From contig NZ_CP120373.1 of assembly GCF_029892065.1 (NCBI RefSeq), positions 806,001-870,000 on the forward strand: a stretch of DNA of 64,000 nucleotides, given 5' to 3'. Below are positions 36,303 to 45,755 of this stretch, piece by piece (position 1 is the stretch's first letter; each line of letters opens with the position of its first letter). Under the pieces are notes generated by a model that had not been told where the DNA came from, did not search any database, and saw only the letters and a list, made by a program, of their open reading frames with translations. The DNA is from Sinorhizobium garamanticum. GTDB taxonomy: Bacteria; Pseudomonadota; Alphaproteobacteria; Rhizobiales; Rhizobiaceae. Position numbers and translations under genes: made by a program.

Positions 36303-36352
36303 GCGTGATCCAAGAAGTGGGAACCGGTTTTCGAACAGATCACGCGATAAAC
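36301..36352. repeat. Family C palindrome between phoH and ybeY
   Basis: AGCGTGATC pairs with GATCACGCG across a 30-nt loop containing AAGTGGGAACCGGTTTTCG. The central AACCGGTT is itself palindromic. Similar blocks are, as I recall, common in rhizobial intergenic DNA. It ends a few bases before the phoH stop codon. Confidence 0.7.
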
Positions 36353-36357
36353 AAGGA

Positions 36358-37413
36358 CTAACGATCGCTCTGCTCGCTCTCGTCGTGAACCGCGGTGTGG
36401 GCTTCATAGGCCCTGACGATCCTCGCCACCATCGGATGACGGACGACATCGACATCCTTGAAGCGGATTACCGAAACGCCTTCCACGCCATTGAGTATCT
36501 GCAGCGCCTCCACGAGGCCCGACTTGACGCCGCGCGGCAGGTCGATCTGGCTGGGGTCGCCGGTGACGATCATCCGGCCGTTTTCGCCGAGGCGGGTCAG
36601 GAACATCTTCATCTGCATCGATGTCGTGTTCTGCGCCTCGTCGAGGATTACGGCGGCATTGGCGAGCGTTCGCCCACGCATGAAAGCGAGCGGCGCGATC
36701 TCGATCACGCCCGCGGTGATCGCCCGCTCGACCTTGTCGCCGGGCATCATGTCGTAGAGCGCGTCGTAGAGCGGCCTCAAGTAGGGGTCGACCTTTTCCT
36801 TCATGTCGCCCGGCAGGAAGCCCAGGCGCTCGCCGGCTTCGACCGCCGGTCTCGAAAGAACGATACGATCGACCGCGCCGCGCTCAAGAAGCTGAGCGGC
36901 ATGAGCAACGGCAAGATAGGTCTTGCCGGTGCCGGCCGGGCCGATGCCGAAGACGAGTTCCGCCCGCTCCATCGCGCGGATATAGGCATCCTGCATGGGC
37001 GTCCGCGCAGCGATGGTCTTCTTGCGCGTCGAAATCTGCGCCATCGTCAACTTGGCTTTGCGCTCCATGGTCGGCAACTGCAACTGGTCGTCAGCAGCGA
37101 CCGCCATACGGATCGCTCCCTCGACATCGGACGTATCGATCGATCCGCCACTCTGCAATCTTCCGTAGAGATAGTCGAGGGCGCGCCGCGCCTGGTTTGT
37201 CGCCACCACGTCGCCCGAGATCGCAACGGAATTTCCGCGCGGCCTCGCATCGATGCGCAGGCGTTCTTCAAGCAACTTCAGATTCTGGTCGAATTGGCCG
37301 AAGAGCTCGCTGGCAAAGCGGTTGTTCTCGAAAGTAAGCACGAAGTGATTGGCGTCTGTCGCAGATGTTTTTGACTGGCGCGATGATGAAGAAATCAATT
37401 CGTGTCCGTTCAA
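36358..37413 (-). CDS. phoH: PhoH-family ATPase (YbeZ)
   Basis: A 351-residue P-loop ATPase. The N-terminal region (about 60-120) resembles a KH-like/PhoH N-domain; Walker A is GPAGTGKTYLAV (about residue 155) and Walker B VILDEAQNTTSMQ (about 258). PhoH/YbeZ associates with YbeY in rRNA processing, and the gene order miaB-phoH-ybeY-corC-lnt is the widespread one. Despite the name there is no evidence here for phosphate control. A family A repeat lies between its start and miaB. Confidence 0.94.
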   Translation of the reverse strand: MNGHELISSSSRQSKTSATDANHFVLTFENNRFASELFGQFDQNLKLLEERLRIDARPRGNSVAISGDVVATNQARRALDYLYGRLQSGGSIDTSDVEGAIRMAVAADDQLQLPTMERKAKLTMAQISTRKKTIAARTPMQDAYIRAMERAELVFGIGPAGTGKTYLAVAHAAQLLERGAVDRIVLSRPAVEAGERLGFLPGDMKEKVDPYLRPLYDALYDMMPGDKVERAITAGVIEIAPLAFMRGRTLANAAVILDEAQNTTSMQMKMFLTRLGENGRMIVTGDPSQIDLPRGVKSGLVEALQILNGVEGVSVIRFKDVDVVRHPMVARIVRAYEAHTAVHDESEQSDR

Positions 37414-37437
37414 GCGGTTAGGCTCCTCGCTCTCGCT

Positions 37438-37540
37438 TTACTGCGCCGCGCGTCAGAATTGACACGCAAAAGACGCTGTAACGTCTTACTGCGCATAAGC
37501 CTTTCTGAAAATCGATTCCGATTTTCGGGGCCATGCGCTA
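37438..37540 (+). repeat. Family A repeat, divergent second hairpin (copy 12)
   Basis: Hairpin 1 has CTGCGCCGCGCGTCA-type arms with GACACGC. Hairpin 2 pairs GCGCAT with ATGCGC and GAAAATCG with CGATTTTC. Its last bases, GCGCTA, contain the miaB stop codon (TAG on the minus strand, 37538-37540). Confidence 0.75.
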
Positions 37541-38938
37541 CCCGATCATCTCGGCAAAGAGGCTATTGGAGCCCGCTTTGATGATTCGTACTTTGATAAT
37601 GTCACCGATTTGCGATGCTTTTGCATCAACATTCACCGGCTGCAGCCAAGGTGAACGACCGACGAGCTGGCCGGGCATACGGCCGGGTTTTTCCAGAAGC
37701 AGATCGATCTCGCGCCCAATGCAGGCTTGAGCAAAGTCGCGCTGCTGCTTCATGAGCAAAGTCTGCAATCTTTCCAAACGCTTGGCCTTCACGTCCTCGG
37801 ATACCTGATCCTTGAGTTCGGCCCCCGGCGTGCCGGGACGGGTCGAATACTTGAAGGAAAATGCCTGTGCATAACCCACCGCCTCCACGAGACGCAGGGT
37901 ATCCTCGAAGTCCTCGTCGGTTTCACCCGGGAAGCCTACGATGAAATCGCCGGATAGGGCAAGGTCGGGCTGAGCCGCGCGGATGCGATCTATCAGGGCG
38001 AGATACTCGGCTGCCGTATGACGCCGGTTCATCGCCTTCAGGATGCGGTCGGATCCCGATTGGACCGGCAGATGCAGATAGGGCATCAGCTTCGCCATCG
38101 ACCGATGCGCCTCGATCAGGTTGTCATCCATGTCGCGCGGATGGCTGGTCGTATAACGCAGGCGCGCAAGGCCGTCGATTTCGGCAAGGCGGACGAGAAG
38201 ATTGCCCAATCCCCAGTCGCGGCCGTCCGGGCCGGTGCCATGCCAGGCGTTGACATTCTGCCCGAGCAGGGTGATTTCGCGCACCCCGCCTTCGACCAGC
38301 CTTTCGGCCTCGGCAACGATCTGAGCCACCGGTCGCGACACTTCCGAGCCGCGGGTATAGGGCACAACACAGAAGGTGCAGAACTTGTCGCATCCCTCCT
38401 GCACCGTCAGGAAGGCGGTTACGCCGCGGGCGCGTGTCTTCGCCCTGTCTGGTGCGGGCAAATGCTCAAACTTGTCCTCGATCGCATAGTCGGTCTCGAC
38501 GACGCGCTCGCCGCCCCGCGCTCGCTTCAACGCCTCGGGAAGACGGTGATAGGTCTGCGGGCCGATGACGAGGTCGACCGCCGGCGCGCGGCGAAGGATT
38601 TCGTCGCCTTCAGCCTGCGCGACGCAGCCGGCGACGCCGATGACCATTTCGCGGCCTTCGCGCGCCTTCTCCTTCTTCAGTTCGCGCAGCCGGCCAAGCT
38701 CGGAATAGACCTTTTCCGCCGCCTTCTCGCGGATATGACAGGTGTTGAGCAGGACGAAATCCGCTTCCTCCAGGACGTCGGTCGAAACGTAGCCGTCGCG
38801 CGAAAGCGCATCCGACATGCGGTCGGAATCATAGACGTTCATCTGGCAGCCATAGGTCTTGACGAAGACCTTGCGCGAGGGTGTGTGTTCCTCGCCCGGC
38901 ACCGGCGTTTTCGACAAAAGAGCTGTTTCCTGGGTCAT
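37538..38938 (-). CDS. miaB: MiaB: tRNA-2-methylthio-N6-dimethylallyladenosine synthase
   Basis: A 466-residue radical-SAM methylthiotransferase acting on A37 of tRNAs reading UNN codons. The N-terminal domain has three cluster Cys residues ([23 protein letters not shown]), the radical-SAM triad is in [15 protein letters not shown], and a TRAM domain fills about residues 395-460. It is an [Fe-S] enzyme; an Nfu-type Fe-S carrier is encoded nearby at 41.3 kb. Its stop codon lies in the edge of a repeat. It follows olsA by 55 bp. Confidence 0.96.
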   Translation of the reverse strand: MTQETALLSKTPVPGEEHTPSRKVFVKTYGCQMNVYDSDRMSDALSRDGYVSTDVLEEADFVLLNTCHIREKAAEKVYSELGRLRELKKEKAREGREMVIGVAGCVAQAEGDEILRRAPAVDLVIGPQTYHRLPEALKRARGGERVVETDYAIEDKFEHLPAPDRAKTRARGVTAFLTVQEGCDKFCTFCVVPYTRGSEVSRPVAQIVAEAERLVEGGVREITLLGQNVNAWHGTGPDGRDWGLGNLLVRLAEIDGLARLRYTTSHPRDMDDNLIEAHRSMAKLMPYLHLPVQSGSDRILKAMNRRHTAAEYLALIDRIRAAQPDLALSGDFIVGFPGETDEDFEDTLRLVEAVGYAQAFSFKYSTRPGTPGAELKDQVSEDVKAKRLERLQTLLMKQQRDFAQACIGREIDLLLEKPGRMPGQLVGRSPWLQPVNVDAKASQIGDIIKVRIIKAGSNSLFAEMIG

Positions 38939-38993
38939 GCGCGGTTCTTTAGTGCATGGCGGCCCAAAGTTGAAGCATTTTCGGCGCAGATCG

Positions 38994-39818
38994 CTATCCT
39001 TCGGCCCGCGCCACGGCCCGATCCAACCTCGGCCGCCCTCTCAGGCGGTCCGACAGCATGCTGCGAATGCGCTGCTCGATCGTGCGGCTCACGTCTTTCC
39101 GATTGGCATGGCGGTCATAGTCCACCGCCTCGCCGAAATCGACATCCACGTCCAGCGCGCCTTCCCGCAGCACGCCAAGAAGGTGTGGCAGCAGTCCGGT
39201 GTCGCCGGGCCATGCGGCAATCGGCCTATTGTAGCGCCCCATCGGCATGCCGTGGATTCCGGTGTAGGAGATGGCCAATGGTTGAACATGGACCACCCCG
39301 GTCGGCGAGTGCGGAACCGCAGAAGCGGCAGCACCGAACAGCGAGGTCTTGATGTCAAGCAGCCGGTTGCCGTCCGAGGTCGTCCCTTCCGGGAAGAGCA
39401 CGACGATCTCTCCATCGGCGAGCCTTCGACCGATCTCGTTCACCTGATGGCCAGTCGAGCGCTTCTGGTCGCGCTCGATGAAAACGGAGGCCTGCAGGCG
39501 GGCGAGAAGCCCGAAAACGGGCCAGGTCTTCACCTCGGATTTAGCGACGAAGACGACGTCGGCCACGGAGGACAGGACCAGAATATCCTTCCAGGACACG
39601 TGATTGGCGCTGAGCAGCAACGGACGCCGGCGATCTGGCTCGCCATGAACGCGAACGCGAAGACCGAGCAGCAGGCATGCCACGCGGTGCCAGAAACGTG
39701 GCAGCCACCGTCGGGGCTTCAAATCCAGCCACAGGCAAAAGATCTGCACCGGCATCAGCACCAGCGAGACCAGCACCAGCAGCGCGCCGCACAGGGCAAC
39801 CCGGACCCAATTGATCAT
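38994..39818 (-). CDS. olsA: OlsA: lyso-ornithine lipid acyltransferase (PlsC family)
   Basis: A 274-residue membrane-associated acyltransferase. An N-terminal hydrophobic helix (about 5-30) is followed by the acyltransferase motif NHVSWKD (His and Asp, about residue 73) and [11 protein letters not shown] (about 135). The family makes phosphatidic acid, but the S. meliloti gene at this locus, between miaB and rimI, is olsA, which acylates lyso-ornithine lipid using acyl-ACP; I rely on memory of that synteny. The OlsB step is encoded at 54.3 kb. A second, general plsC should exist elsewhere. Confidence 0.82.
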   Translation of the reverse strand: MINWVRVALCGALLVLVSLVLMPVQIFCLWLDLKPRRWLPRFWHRVACLLLGLRVRVHGEPDRRRPLLLSANHVSWKDILVLSSVADVVFVAKSEVKTWPVFGLLARLQASVFIERDQKRSTGHQVNEIGRRLADGEIVVLFPEGTTSDGNRLLDIKTSLFGAAASAVPHSPTGVVHVQPLAISYTGIHGMPMGRYNRPIAAWPGDTGLLPHLLGVLREGALDVDVDFGEAVDYDRHANRKDVSRTIEQRIRSMLSDRLRGRPRLDRAVARAEG

Positions 39819-39949
39819 CCGCGAAGGCTTTCCAACCCGCTCAACTTTCCTTCATCGTTCGGCCCCGCGTGCAAGCGCGCCACTTTCGAAACGCGGCCAG
39901 ACGCATCCGAACGGGAGACGCGCAAACACAGACCATGTGGTGAATCGGA

Positions 39950-40447
39950 CTAGCGAAGATCGAGTCGCATGACAAGCGCCGCCGTGCGCGCTCCTGTCGA
40001 GCCCTGGTAGTATGCGCGGCGTTCGCCAACCTTGAGGAAGCCGAGCTTCTGATAGAGACCGAGCGCGGCCTGGTTCGTTTCATCGACTTCGAGGAAAAGC
40101 GCCTCGGAACCTTTGACGAATGCCTCACGCATGGCCGCCTGCATCAGGCGCCAACCGAGGCCGGACCGGGCGAAACGCGGATCGACGCCGATCGTCAGGA
40201 TTTCGGCCTCTCCGGCCACGGCGCGCGAGAGCACAAAACCGCCAAATGCAGGCCGAAAGGCACCGTTCGTCTGGCGCGCCACAAAACCGAAGACGGTATC
40301 CTGCGACAGCAATGCGTGAATTTCACCGTCGCTCCAAGGAGAAGCGAAGCGTTGGCGATGCAGCGCCGCGGCGGCAACGAGGTCGCCCTCCTCGAGCGGG
40401 AAGATATCGAACTCCGTCCGACGGGTGAAATAATCGGTCAAACTCAT
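39950..40447 (-). CDS. rimI: RimI: ribosomal protein alanine N-acetyltransferase
   Basis: A 165-residue GNAT acetyltransferase. The acetyl-CoA loop is in IGVDPRFARSGLGWRLMQ (about residue 85), and the end EVDETNQAALGLYQKLGF is characteristic of RimI, which acetylates the N-terminus of ribosomal protein S18. It starts 6 bp after tsaB, a pairing that is very common, so they are co-transcribed. A 131-bp gap to olsA shows no feature. Confidence 0.93.
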   Translation of the reverse strand: MSLTDYFTRRTEFDIFPLEEGDLVAAAALHRQRFASPWSDGEIHALLSQDTVFGFVARQTNGAFRPAFGGFVLSRAVAGEAEILTIGVDPRFARSGLGWRLMQAAMREAFVKGSEALFLEVDETNQAALGLYQKLGFLKVGERRAYYQGSTGARTAALVMRLDLR

Positions 40448-40453
40448 CGCGGT

Positions 40454-41113
40454 CTAGGCTCGGGTTACGGCAAAGCCTGCCTGAGGCTTCGCATCCGGTC
40501 CACGCAAGTATAGCGGTTTCGGCTTGGCTGAGGCTGGATCGGCGCCGGCACCCAACCGGCCAACGACAGCAATGTCGATGTTGTCCGGCATTCCACCCGC
40601 CTGCAAATGGCCGACGAGGGAAGCGCCGGAGCCGCAAACCGTGCCTTTGAACCCGGAAAACCGCTCGCGCGCCTCTGTCACCGGCAGAACCTCGGGCTCG
40701 CCCCTTGCCCCACCGGAGGCGTCGAAAAGCTGGGTATAGACTTCGTCCCGCTTCGCGTCGATGACGACGAGAACCGGCTGGCCGGGTGTCGCCAGCCTGG
40801 CACCTTCGGCGGCGACCTCAAGCGTGGTGATCCCGACGGCCGGCTTGCAGAGGGCAAGCGCGAGGCCACGTGCGGCCGCAACCCCGACACGAATGCCGGT
40901 AAAGGATCCGGGGCCGACTGTGACTGCGATACGGTCGATGTCTGCAAGTTGCCTGTCGGCGGCGAGCAGCGCCTCGTCGACGAACTCCATCAGACGCTCG
41001 GCGTGGCCGCGTCCAATGTTCGCACCCGCGCGGGCCAGAAGCTCGGCGGAGGCGCTGTCATAAACCGCAGCGGAGCAACCGCTCCCCGATGTATCGATGG
41101 CAAGCACTAACAT
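40454..41113 (-). CDS. tsaB: TsaB: tRNA threonylcarbamoyladenosine biosynthesis protein
   Basis: A 219-residue protein of the ASKHA fold (YeaZ). It begins MLVLAIDTSGSGCSAAVYD and carries the TVGPGSFTGIRVGVAAARGLAL motif at about residue 67. TsaB is the non-catalytic platform of the TsaBDE complex that makes t6A37 in tRNA. It is the first gene of the long minus-strand cluster; a family A repeat lies in front of it, so its promoter is probably within 41114-41170. Confidence 0.94.
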   Translation of the reverse strand: MLVLAIDTSGSGCSAAVYDSASAELLARAGANIGRGHAERLMEFVDEALLAADRQLADIDRIAVTVGPGSFTGIRVGVAAARGLALALCKPAVGITTLEVAAEGARLATPGQPVLVVIDAKRDEVYTQLFDASGGARGEPEVLPVTEARERFSGFKGTVCGSGASLVGHLQAGGMPDNIDIAVVGRLGAGADPASAKPKPLYLRGPDAKPQAGFAVTRA

Positions 41114-41169
41114 ATCAGCCGCAATGGCCTCCCTCCATTGCTTCGCGCGCAGATCCGGCGCGAAGTGCT

Positions 41170-41275
41170 CTACAGCGCCGCGCGCCTTATCAGACGCGCA
41201 AAGGGACGCTGTAGCACTTTGAAGTGCTGCATGTTTTTATTCTTAAATCGGCTAGGATTTAAGGGAACATGCAGT
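41170..41275 (+). repeat. Family A repeat, copy 8
   Basis: It starts CTACAGCGCCGCGCG and ends GCAGT. Hairpin 1 has GCGC/GCGC and CTACAGCG/CGCTGTAG arms; hairpin 2 pairs GCATGTTT with the slightly altered GAACATGC and AAATC with GATTT. It lies between the end of nfuA and the start of tsaB, which are on the same strand. Confidence 0.82.
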
Positions 41276-41285
41276 GGCGCCCGGA

Positions 41286-41852
41286 TCAGACGGATTCGAC
41301 TGCTTCGACTTCTGGAACGAAGTGGCGCAGCAGGTTCTGGACTCCGTGCCTCAACGTCGCAGTCGAGGATGGGCAGCCGGAGCATGCGCCCTTCATGTTC
41401 AGGAACACGGTGCCATCCTTGAAGCCGCGGAAGGTGATGTCGCCACCGTCCTGGGCAACGGCCGGACGAACGCGGGTTTCAAGCAATTCCTTGATTGTGG
41501 CAACGATGGCTTCGTCGCCCTCGTCGAAGAACTCACCTTCCTGGTCCGCCTCCTCGGCGCGCCCGGCACCCGACATGACCGGCTGGCCGGACATGAAATG
41601 TTCCATGATCGAGCCAAGGATGGCGGGCTTCAGGTGCTGCCACTCCTGCGCTTCCTTGCTGACCGTGATGAAGTCGTAACCGAAATAGACGCCGGTGACG
41701 CCCGGGATCGAGAAGAGCCGCGCCGCCAAAGGCGATTCTGCACGGGCCTCTTCTTCGCTCCGGAATTCGGCCGTACCGTTCTCCATCACCACCTTGCCCG
41801 GCAGGAACTTGAGCGTGGCCGGATTTGGCGTGGCTTCCGTCTGGATGAACAT
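41286..41852 (-). CDS. NfuA-type Fe-S cluster carrier protein
   Basis: A 188-residue protein with an Nfu N-terminal domain (about 1-88, starting MFIQTEATPNPATLKFLPG) and a C-terminal NifU-like domain (about 110-185) containing the cluster-binding CSGCPSS motif. It delivers [4Fe-4S] clusters to client enzymes and is not a nitrogenase-specific NifU. It is the last gene of the mutS-side minus-strand group and follows the universal stress gene. Confidence 0.92.
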   Translation of the reverse strand: MFIQTEATPNPATLKFLPGKVVMENGTAEFRSEEEARAESPLAARLFSIPGVTGVYFGYDFITVSKEAQEWQHLKPAILGSIMEHFMSGQPVMSGAGRAEEADQEGEFFDEGDEAIVATIKELLETRVRPAVAQDGGDITFRGFKDGTVFLNMKGACSGCPSSTATLRHGVQNLLRHFVPEVEAVESV

Positions 41853-42042
41853 CTTTCTCTCCGTTTCGCCGGAAGCTTCCCGACCGGCTCTTTAGAATTG
41901 TTCAAAAATATAGGTGTTTCGCCCCGCCCTCGCAAGGGCGCATCCCGTCGCACGTGAACCGCTGTGATCGGGACGGGGGAGCGTGCGGAAGACCGCCTCT
42001 TCCCGACTTGGAAACGGCGCGATGCCGCACGGAAATAGGGCT

Positions 42043-42534
42043 CTAGCTCAGCGCGTCTATTTCCTCGTCAGTCAGCATATCGGGAATGACGGTCACGGGA
42101 ATCGGAAAGGCCGCGGCCTTTCCGGCGATGGACGACACCAGCGGCCCCGGCCCTTCCTTCGCCGATCCCGCTGCGAGCACCAGAATGGCGATGTCGCGGT
42201 CGTCCTCGATGACGGCGTGGATCTGCTCCGTGGCGATCCCTTCGCGAATGACGATTTCCGGTTCGATGCCGATGCTTTCGCGCACCGTCTGAGCCACCTT
42301 TGCCAGCGTCGCCTCGGCCTCTTCACGCGCTTCCGCCCGCATGATCTCCTCGACCCCCAGCCACTGCTGGAAGTCGCCATCGGCGATCACGTAGAGCAGC
42401 ACCAGGCCGCCGTTGGAGTTCTTCGCGCGCATGCCGGCATAGTGCACGGCGCGGCCGCATTCGGGCGTATCGTCGATCACCGCCATGAACTTGCGGCGAT
42501 GACCTTCCAGTCGTGAGAGTCGGGTGGAAACCAT
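42043..42534 (-). CDS. Universal stress protein family
   Basis: A 163-residue UspA-fold protein. KFMAVIDDTPECGRAVHYAG gives the first strand and Asp; the ATP-binding GxxG-type loop appears as LAAGSAKEGPGPLVSSIAGKA with the ending PIPVTVIPD. It is cytoplasmic and probably nucleotide binding. It lies 52 bp after trpS. The specific stress role is unknown. The 190-bp gap towards nfuA (41853-42042) contains at best a faint family B remnant. Confidence 0.9.
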   Translation of the reverse strand: MVSTRLSRLEGHRRKFMAVIDDTPECGRAVHYAGMRAKNSNGGLVLLYVIADGDFQQWLGVEEIMRAEAREEAEATLAKVAQTVRESIGIEPEIVIREGIATEQIHAVIEDDRDIAILVLAAGSAKEGPGPLVSSIAGKAAAFPIPVTVIPDMLTDEEIDALS

Positions 42535-42586
42535 GCGGCGAACATTACATTGCCGTTCGCCGCCCGCAAGGTCTCATTTTTGCGCG

Positions 42587-43651
42587 CTACTGCAAAAACC
42601 CGATGATTTCGCGAACCTCGCGCATTGTCTTTTCGGCGCGCGCGCGCGCCCGCTCGCCGCCACGCCTCAGGATTGTGTCGATGTGCGCGGTATCATCCAT
42701 CAGGCGGCGCATCTCACCGGTGATCGGCGACAGCACGTTGACGGCGAGATCGACCAGAGCCGGCTTGAAGATCGAGAACTGCTGGCCCCCGAACTCGGCG
42801 AGAACCTCATCCTTCGTCTTGTCGGAAAGCGCCGCATAGATGCCGACGAGGTTTTCCGCCTCCGGCCGGCCGGCGAGGCCGTCTACTTCGCTCGGAAGCG
42901 CGTCGGGGTCGGTCTTGGCCTTGCGGATCTTCTTCGAGATCGTCTCGGCATCATCCATCAGATTGATGCGTGACAGATCGGAAGGATCGGACTTCGACAT
43001 CTTCTTCGTGCCGTCACGCAGAGACATGACGCGCGGCGCCGGCCCACCGATCAAGGGCTCGACGGGCGGGAAATAGGCATGGATCGGCTCTTCACCGACG
43101 ACGATATCGACGCCGTAACCGCGCGCCCGGATATGCTCCATGAAGTCGATGTTGAACTTCTGGGCAATGTCGCGCGTCAGCTCCAGGTGCTGCTTCTGGT
43201 CGTCGCCGACCGGAACATGCGTGGCACGGTACACGAGGATGTCGGCTGCCATCAGGCTTGGATAGGCGAGCAGGCCGAGCGAGGCGTTTTCGCGATCCTT
43301 GCCGGCCTTGTCCTTGAACTGGGTCATCCGGTTCATCCAGCCGATGCGGGCGACACAGTTGAAGATCCAGGCAAGCTCGGCGTGCTGCGGCACCGCCGAC
43401 TGGTTGAAGACGATATGCTTTTCCTGATCGATGCCGGAGGCGATGAAGGCGGCCGCTATCGAGCGGATCTGGCCCGGCAGATCCTCGTGCACGAGCTGCG
43501 CGGTGAGCGAGTGCAGGTCGACGACGCAATAGATGCAGTCGTTGTTTTCCTGCAGTGCAACGAACTTGCGGATCGCGCCGAGATAATTGCCGAGATGCAG
43601 GTTGCCGGTCGGTTGTACGCCGGAAAATACGAGCGGCTTGAATTCGTTCAT
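42587..43651 (-). CDS. trpS: TrpS: tryptophanyl-tRNA synthetase
   Basis: A 354-residue class I aminoacyl-tRNA synthetase. The HIGH-type motif is [11 protein letters not shown] (about residue 15) and the KMSKS motif is intact ([14 protein letters not shown], about residue 220). Length and overall sequence are those of bacterial TrpRS. It lies between the VOC gene (104 bp upstream) and usp. Confidence 0.96.
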   Translation of the reverse strand: MNEFKPLVFSGVQPTGNLHLGNYLGAIRKFVALQENNDCIYCVVDLHSLTAQLVHEDLPGQIRSIAAAFIASGIDQEKHIVFNQSAVPQHAELAWIFNCVARIGWMNRMTQFKDKAGKDRENASLGLLAYPSLMAADILVYRATHVPVGDDQKQHLELTRDIAQKFNIDFMEHIRARGYGVDIVVGEEPIHAYFPPVEPLIGGPAPRVMSLRDGTKKMSKSDPSDLSRINLMDDAETISKKIRKAKTDPDALPSEVDGLAGRPEAENLVGIYAALSDKTKDEVLAEFGGQQFSIFKPALVDLAVNVLSPITGEMRRLMDDTAHIDTILRRGGERARARAEKTMREVREIIGFLQ

Positions 43652-43755
43652 GTCGTCCTCAATCGGGCTTGTGGAGGGCCCGTCTCCAGTTGATATCCGC
43701 CGCGCTTATGCACGGCAGGCAAAGTGCAATCAAGGGGGTGCGGGCGTGTGACGGA

Positions 43756-44148
43756 TCACGACGCCGGTTGCAACAGATCCCAAAGGTTGCCGAACGGGTC
43801 GGCAAACACCGCGACCGAACCGTAGGCCTCGTGGCGGGGCGCCTCGCGGAATTCGACGCCGGCCGCCAGCATCGCAGCGTGATCACGGGCAAAATTGTCG
43901 GTGAACAGGAAGAAGCCGACTCGGCCGCCGGTCTGGTTACCGATCGCGGCCCGCTGCCGTTCGTCCGCCGCCCTGGCGAGAAGCAAGGCCGTCTCCGCGG
44001 CACCTTTCGGCCGAACGAGCACCCAGCGCTTGCCGCTGCCGAGGTCCGTGTCCTCGATCAGGTCGAACCCGAGCTTGCCGCAATAGAAGGCGATGCCGTC
44101 GTCGTAATCCGGCACGACGATGGCGACGCGGGCGATCGTCTGCTTCAT
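43756..44148 (-). CDS. VOC (glyoxalase/bleomycin-resistance) superfamily protein
   Basis: A 130-residue protein of the vicinal-oxygen-chelate fold. It begins [28 protein letters not shown] and ends SVAVFADPFGNLWDLLQ, the usual paired beta-alpha-beta units. Metal ligands and activity cannot be assigned with certainty; the ending resembles lactoylglutathione-lyase-like proteins. Its ATG overlaps the murJ TGA (ATGA), indicating translational coupling. Confidence 0.87.
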   Translation of the reverse strand: MKQTIARVAIVVPDYDDGIAFYCGKLGFDLIEDTDLGSGKRWVLVRPKGAAETALLLARAADERQRAAIGNQTGGRVGFFLFTDNFARDHAAMLAAGVEFREAPRHEAYGSVAVFADPFGNLWDLLQPAS

Positions 44149-45755
44149 GGCGCATCGGGCTCCTGGCTCGCCGCAGCTTCGACCGGACCGCTGGCGCCCC
44201 TGCGCCGCAGATTGCGGCGGATCATGCCGAGGCTTGCGCCGCCAAGCCCGAAGGCGAAGGCGAAATAGATCACCATCGCCGCCGCCACCAGGCCGCAGAG
44301 GGTTAAAGCCCGCGTCAAAAGCGGGGCAGCGGACGAAAGCGGGAACGCCAGCCACTGGACCGCAAAATGCAGCGCAACCGCCATGATCGCCGCGGCGATC
44401 ACCAGGCGCGGAATCCGGGTCAACAGTGGGATGTCGCGTCCCCAATGGCCACGCCAGACGAGGGTTGCGAATAACAGCACGGCATTCACCCAGCCGGCGA
44501 CGATCTCCGCTATTGCGATGCCGCTCGCGGCGAGCGTCGGAAACAGCGTCAAGGCCAGCGACACGTTCACTGCCACGGAAATTGCGGCGAAGATCATCGG
44601 CGTGCGGGTGTCCTCGCGTGCGAAGAAACCCGGAATGAAGGCCTTGATCAGCACGAAGGCCGGCAGGCCAAGGCCGTAGATCGCCAGGATATGGCCGACC
44701 ACGACGGTCGATTCGGGCAGGAACTTGCCGCGCTCGAAGAGCAGCCGGACGATCGGTTCCGACATGACGAGCAGTGCGGCGGCGGCCGGCAGCGTCAGGA
44801 ACAGCGTAAATTCGACGGAGCGGTTCTGCAGGTTCGACGCTTCGTTGATATTGCCGGCGCGAAGCGCCCGCGCAAGCTCCGGCAGCAGCACGGTCGCGAC
44901 CGCGATGCCAACCACGCCGAGCGGGAGCTGGTAGATGCGGTCGGCATAGACGAGCGACGACACGGCCCCCGCCTTAGCGGAGGCGATATTGGTGTTGATC
45001 AGAAGGTTGATCTGGGTGATGCCGCCGGTGATCGCCGCCGGCAGCGCCAACACGAGAAGCCGTCTGACATTCGCCGTCAGCCGCGGCCGGCGAAGCCCGA
45101 TCCGGATCCCGGCGTTGCGCACGGCGAACCAGACGATCGCGAGCTGCACCAGCCCTGCAGCCAGGACGCCCCAGGAAAGGCCATAGCCGACCGCAACCGC
45201 GTCGTGGCCACTATGCCAGGCATAGGCAAGAACGCCGATCAGGATGACGTTCAGAAACACCGGCGCGATCGCCGCCGCGAAGTAGCGGTGCAGCGAATTC
45301 AGCATGCCCGCCATCATCGCCGCCAGCGACATGCAGGCGAGATAGGGGAACATGATCGTCGCGAAGGATACGGTGCTTGCGAATTTCGGCGGATCGCCGG
45401 CAAAGCCCGGGGCTATCAACTCCCGGACGATGAACGGCATCGCCAGCTCCATGGCGATCGTCAGAAACAGGAGAACGGTGAAGAGCACACCGAAAACCTC
45501 TTCTGAAAAGCGACGCGCGCCATCCATGCCGCGTGCTTCGATCTCCTTGGCGAAAAGCGGCACGAAGGCGGAGTTGAAGGCGCCTTCGGCAAAAAGCCGG
45601 CGGAAGGTGTTGGGCAGCCGGAAGGCGGTGTTGAAGGCGTCGGCAACCGGTCCGGTGCCGAGCGCCGCCGCCATGAAGGTTTCGCGGACGAAGCCGAAGA
45701 TGCGGCTTCCAAGCGTCGCACCGCCGACGGTTGCAAATTTCTTGACGAGGCTCAT
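44145..45755 (-). CDS. murJ: MurJ (MviN): lipid II flippase
   Basis: A 536-residue polytopic membrane protein with about 14 helices that moves lipid II across the inner membrane for peptidoglycan synthesis. It begins [25 protein letters not shown], a MurJ hallmark, followed by [22 protein letters not shown]. Its start overlaps the glnD stop (ATGA) and its stop overlaps the VOC gene start, so glnD, murJ and the VOC gene are coupled. The Arg/Ala-rich C-terminal tail is not conserved. Confidence 0.96.
   Translation of the reverse strand: MSLVKKFATVGGATLGSRIFGFVRETFMAAALGTGPVADAFNTAFRLPNTFRRLFAEGAFNSAFVPLFAKEIEARGMDGARRFSEEVFGVLFTVLLFLTIAMELAMPFIVRELIAPGFAGDPPKFASTVSFATIMFPYLACMSLAAMMAGMLNSLHRYFAAAIAPVFLNVILIGVLAYAWHSGHDAVAVGYGLSWGVLAAGLVQLAIVWFAVRNAGIRIGLRRPRLTANVRRLLVLALPAAITGGITQINLLINTNIASAKAGAVSSLVYADRIYQLPLGVVGIAVATVLLPELARALRAGNINEASNLQNRSVEFTLFLTLPAAAALLVMSEPIVRLLFERGKFLPESTVVVGHILAIYGLGLPAFVLIKAFIPGFFAREDTRTPMIFAAISVAVNVSLALTLFPTLAASGIAIAEIVAGWVNAVLLFATLVWRGHWGRDIPLLTRIPRLVIAAAIMAVALHFAVQWLAFPLSSAAPLLTRALTLCGLVAAAMVIYFAFAFGLGGASLGMIRRNLRRRGASGPVEAAASQEPDAP

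Noticed and set aside
41959..42012. Possible sixth family B remnant between usp and nfuA
   Set aside because: Only GCGGAAGACCGC and a CTCTTCCCGA-like arm resemble hairpin 2; too short and diverged to list as a copy.
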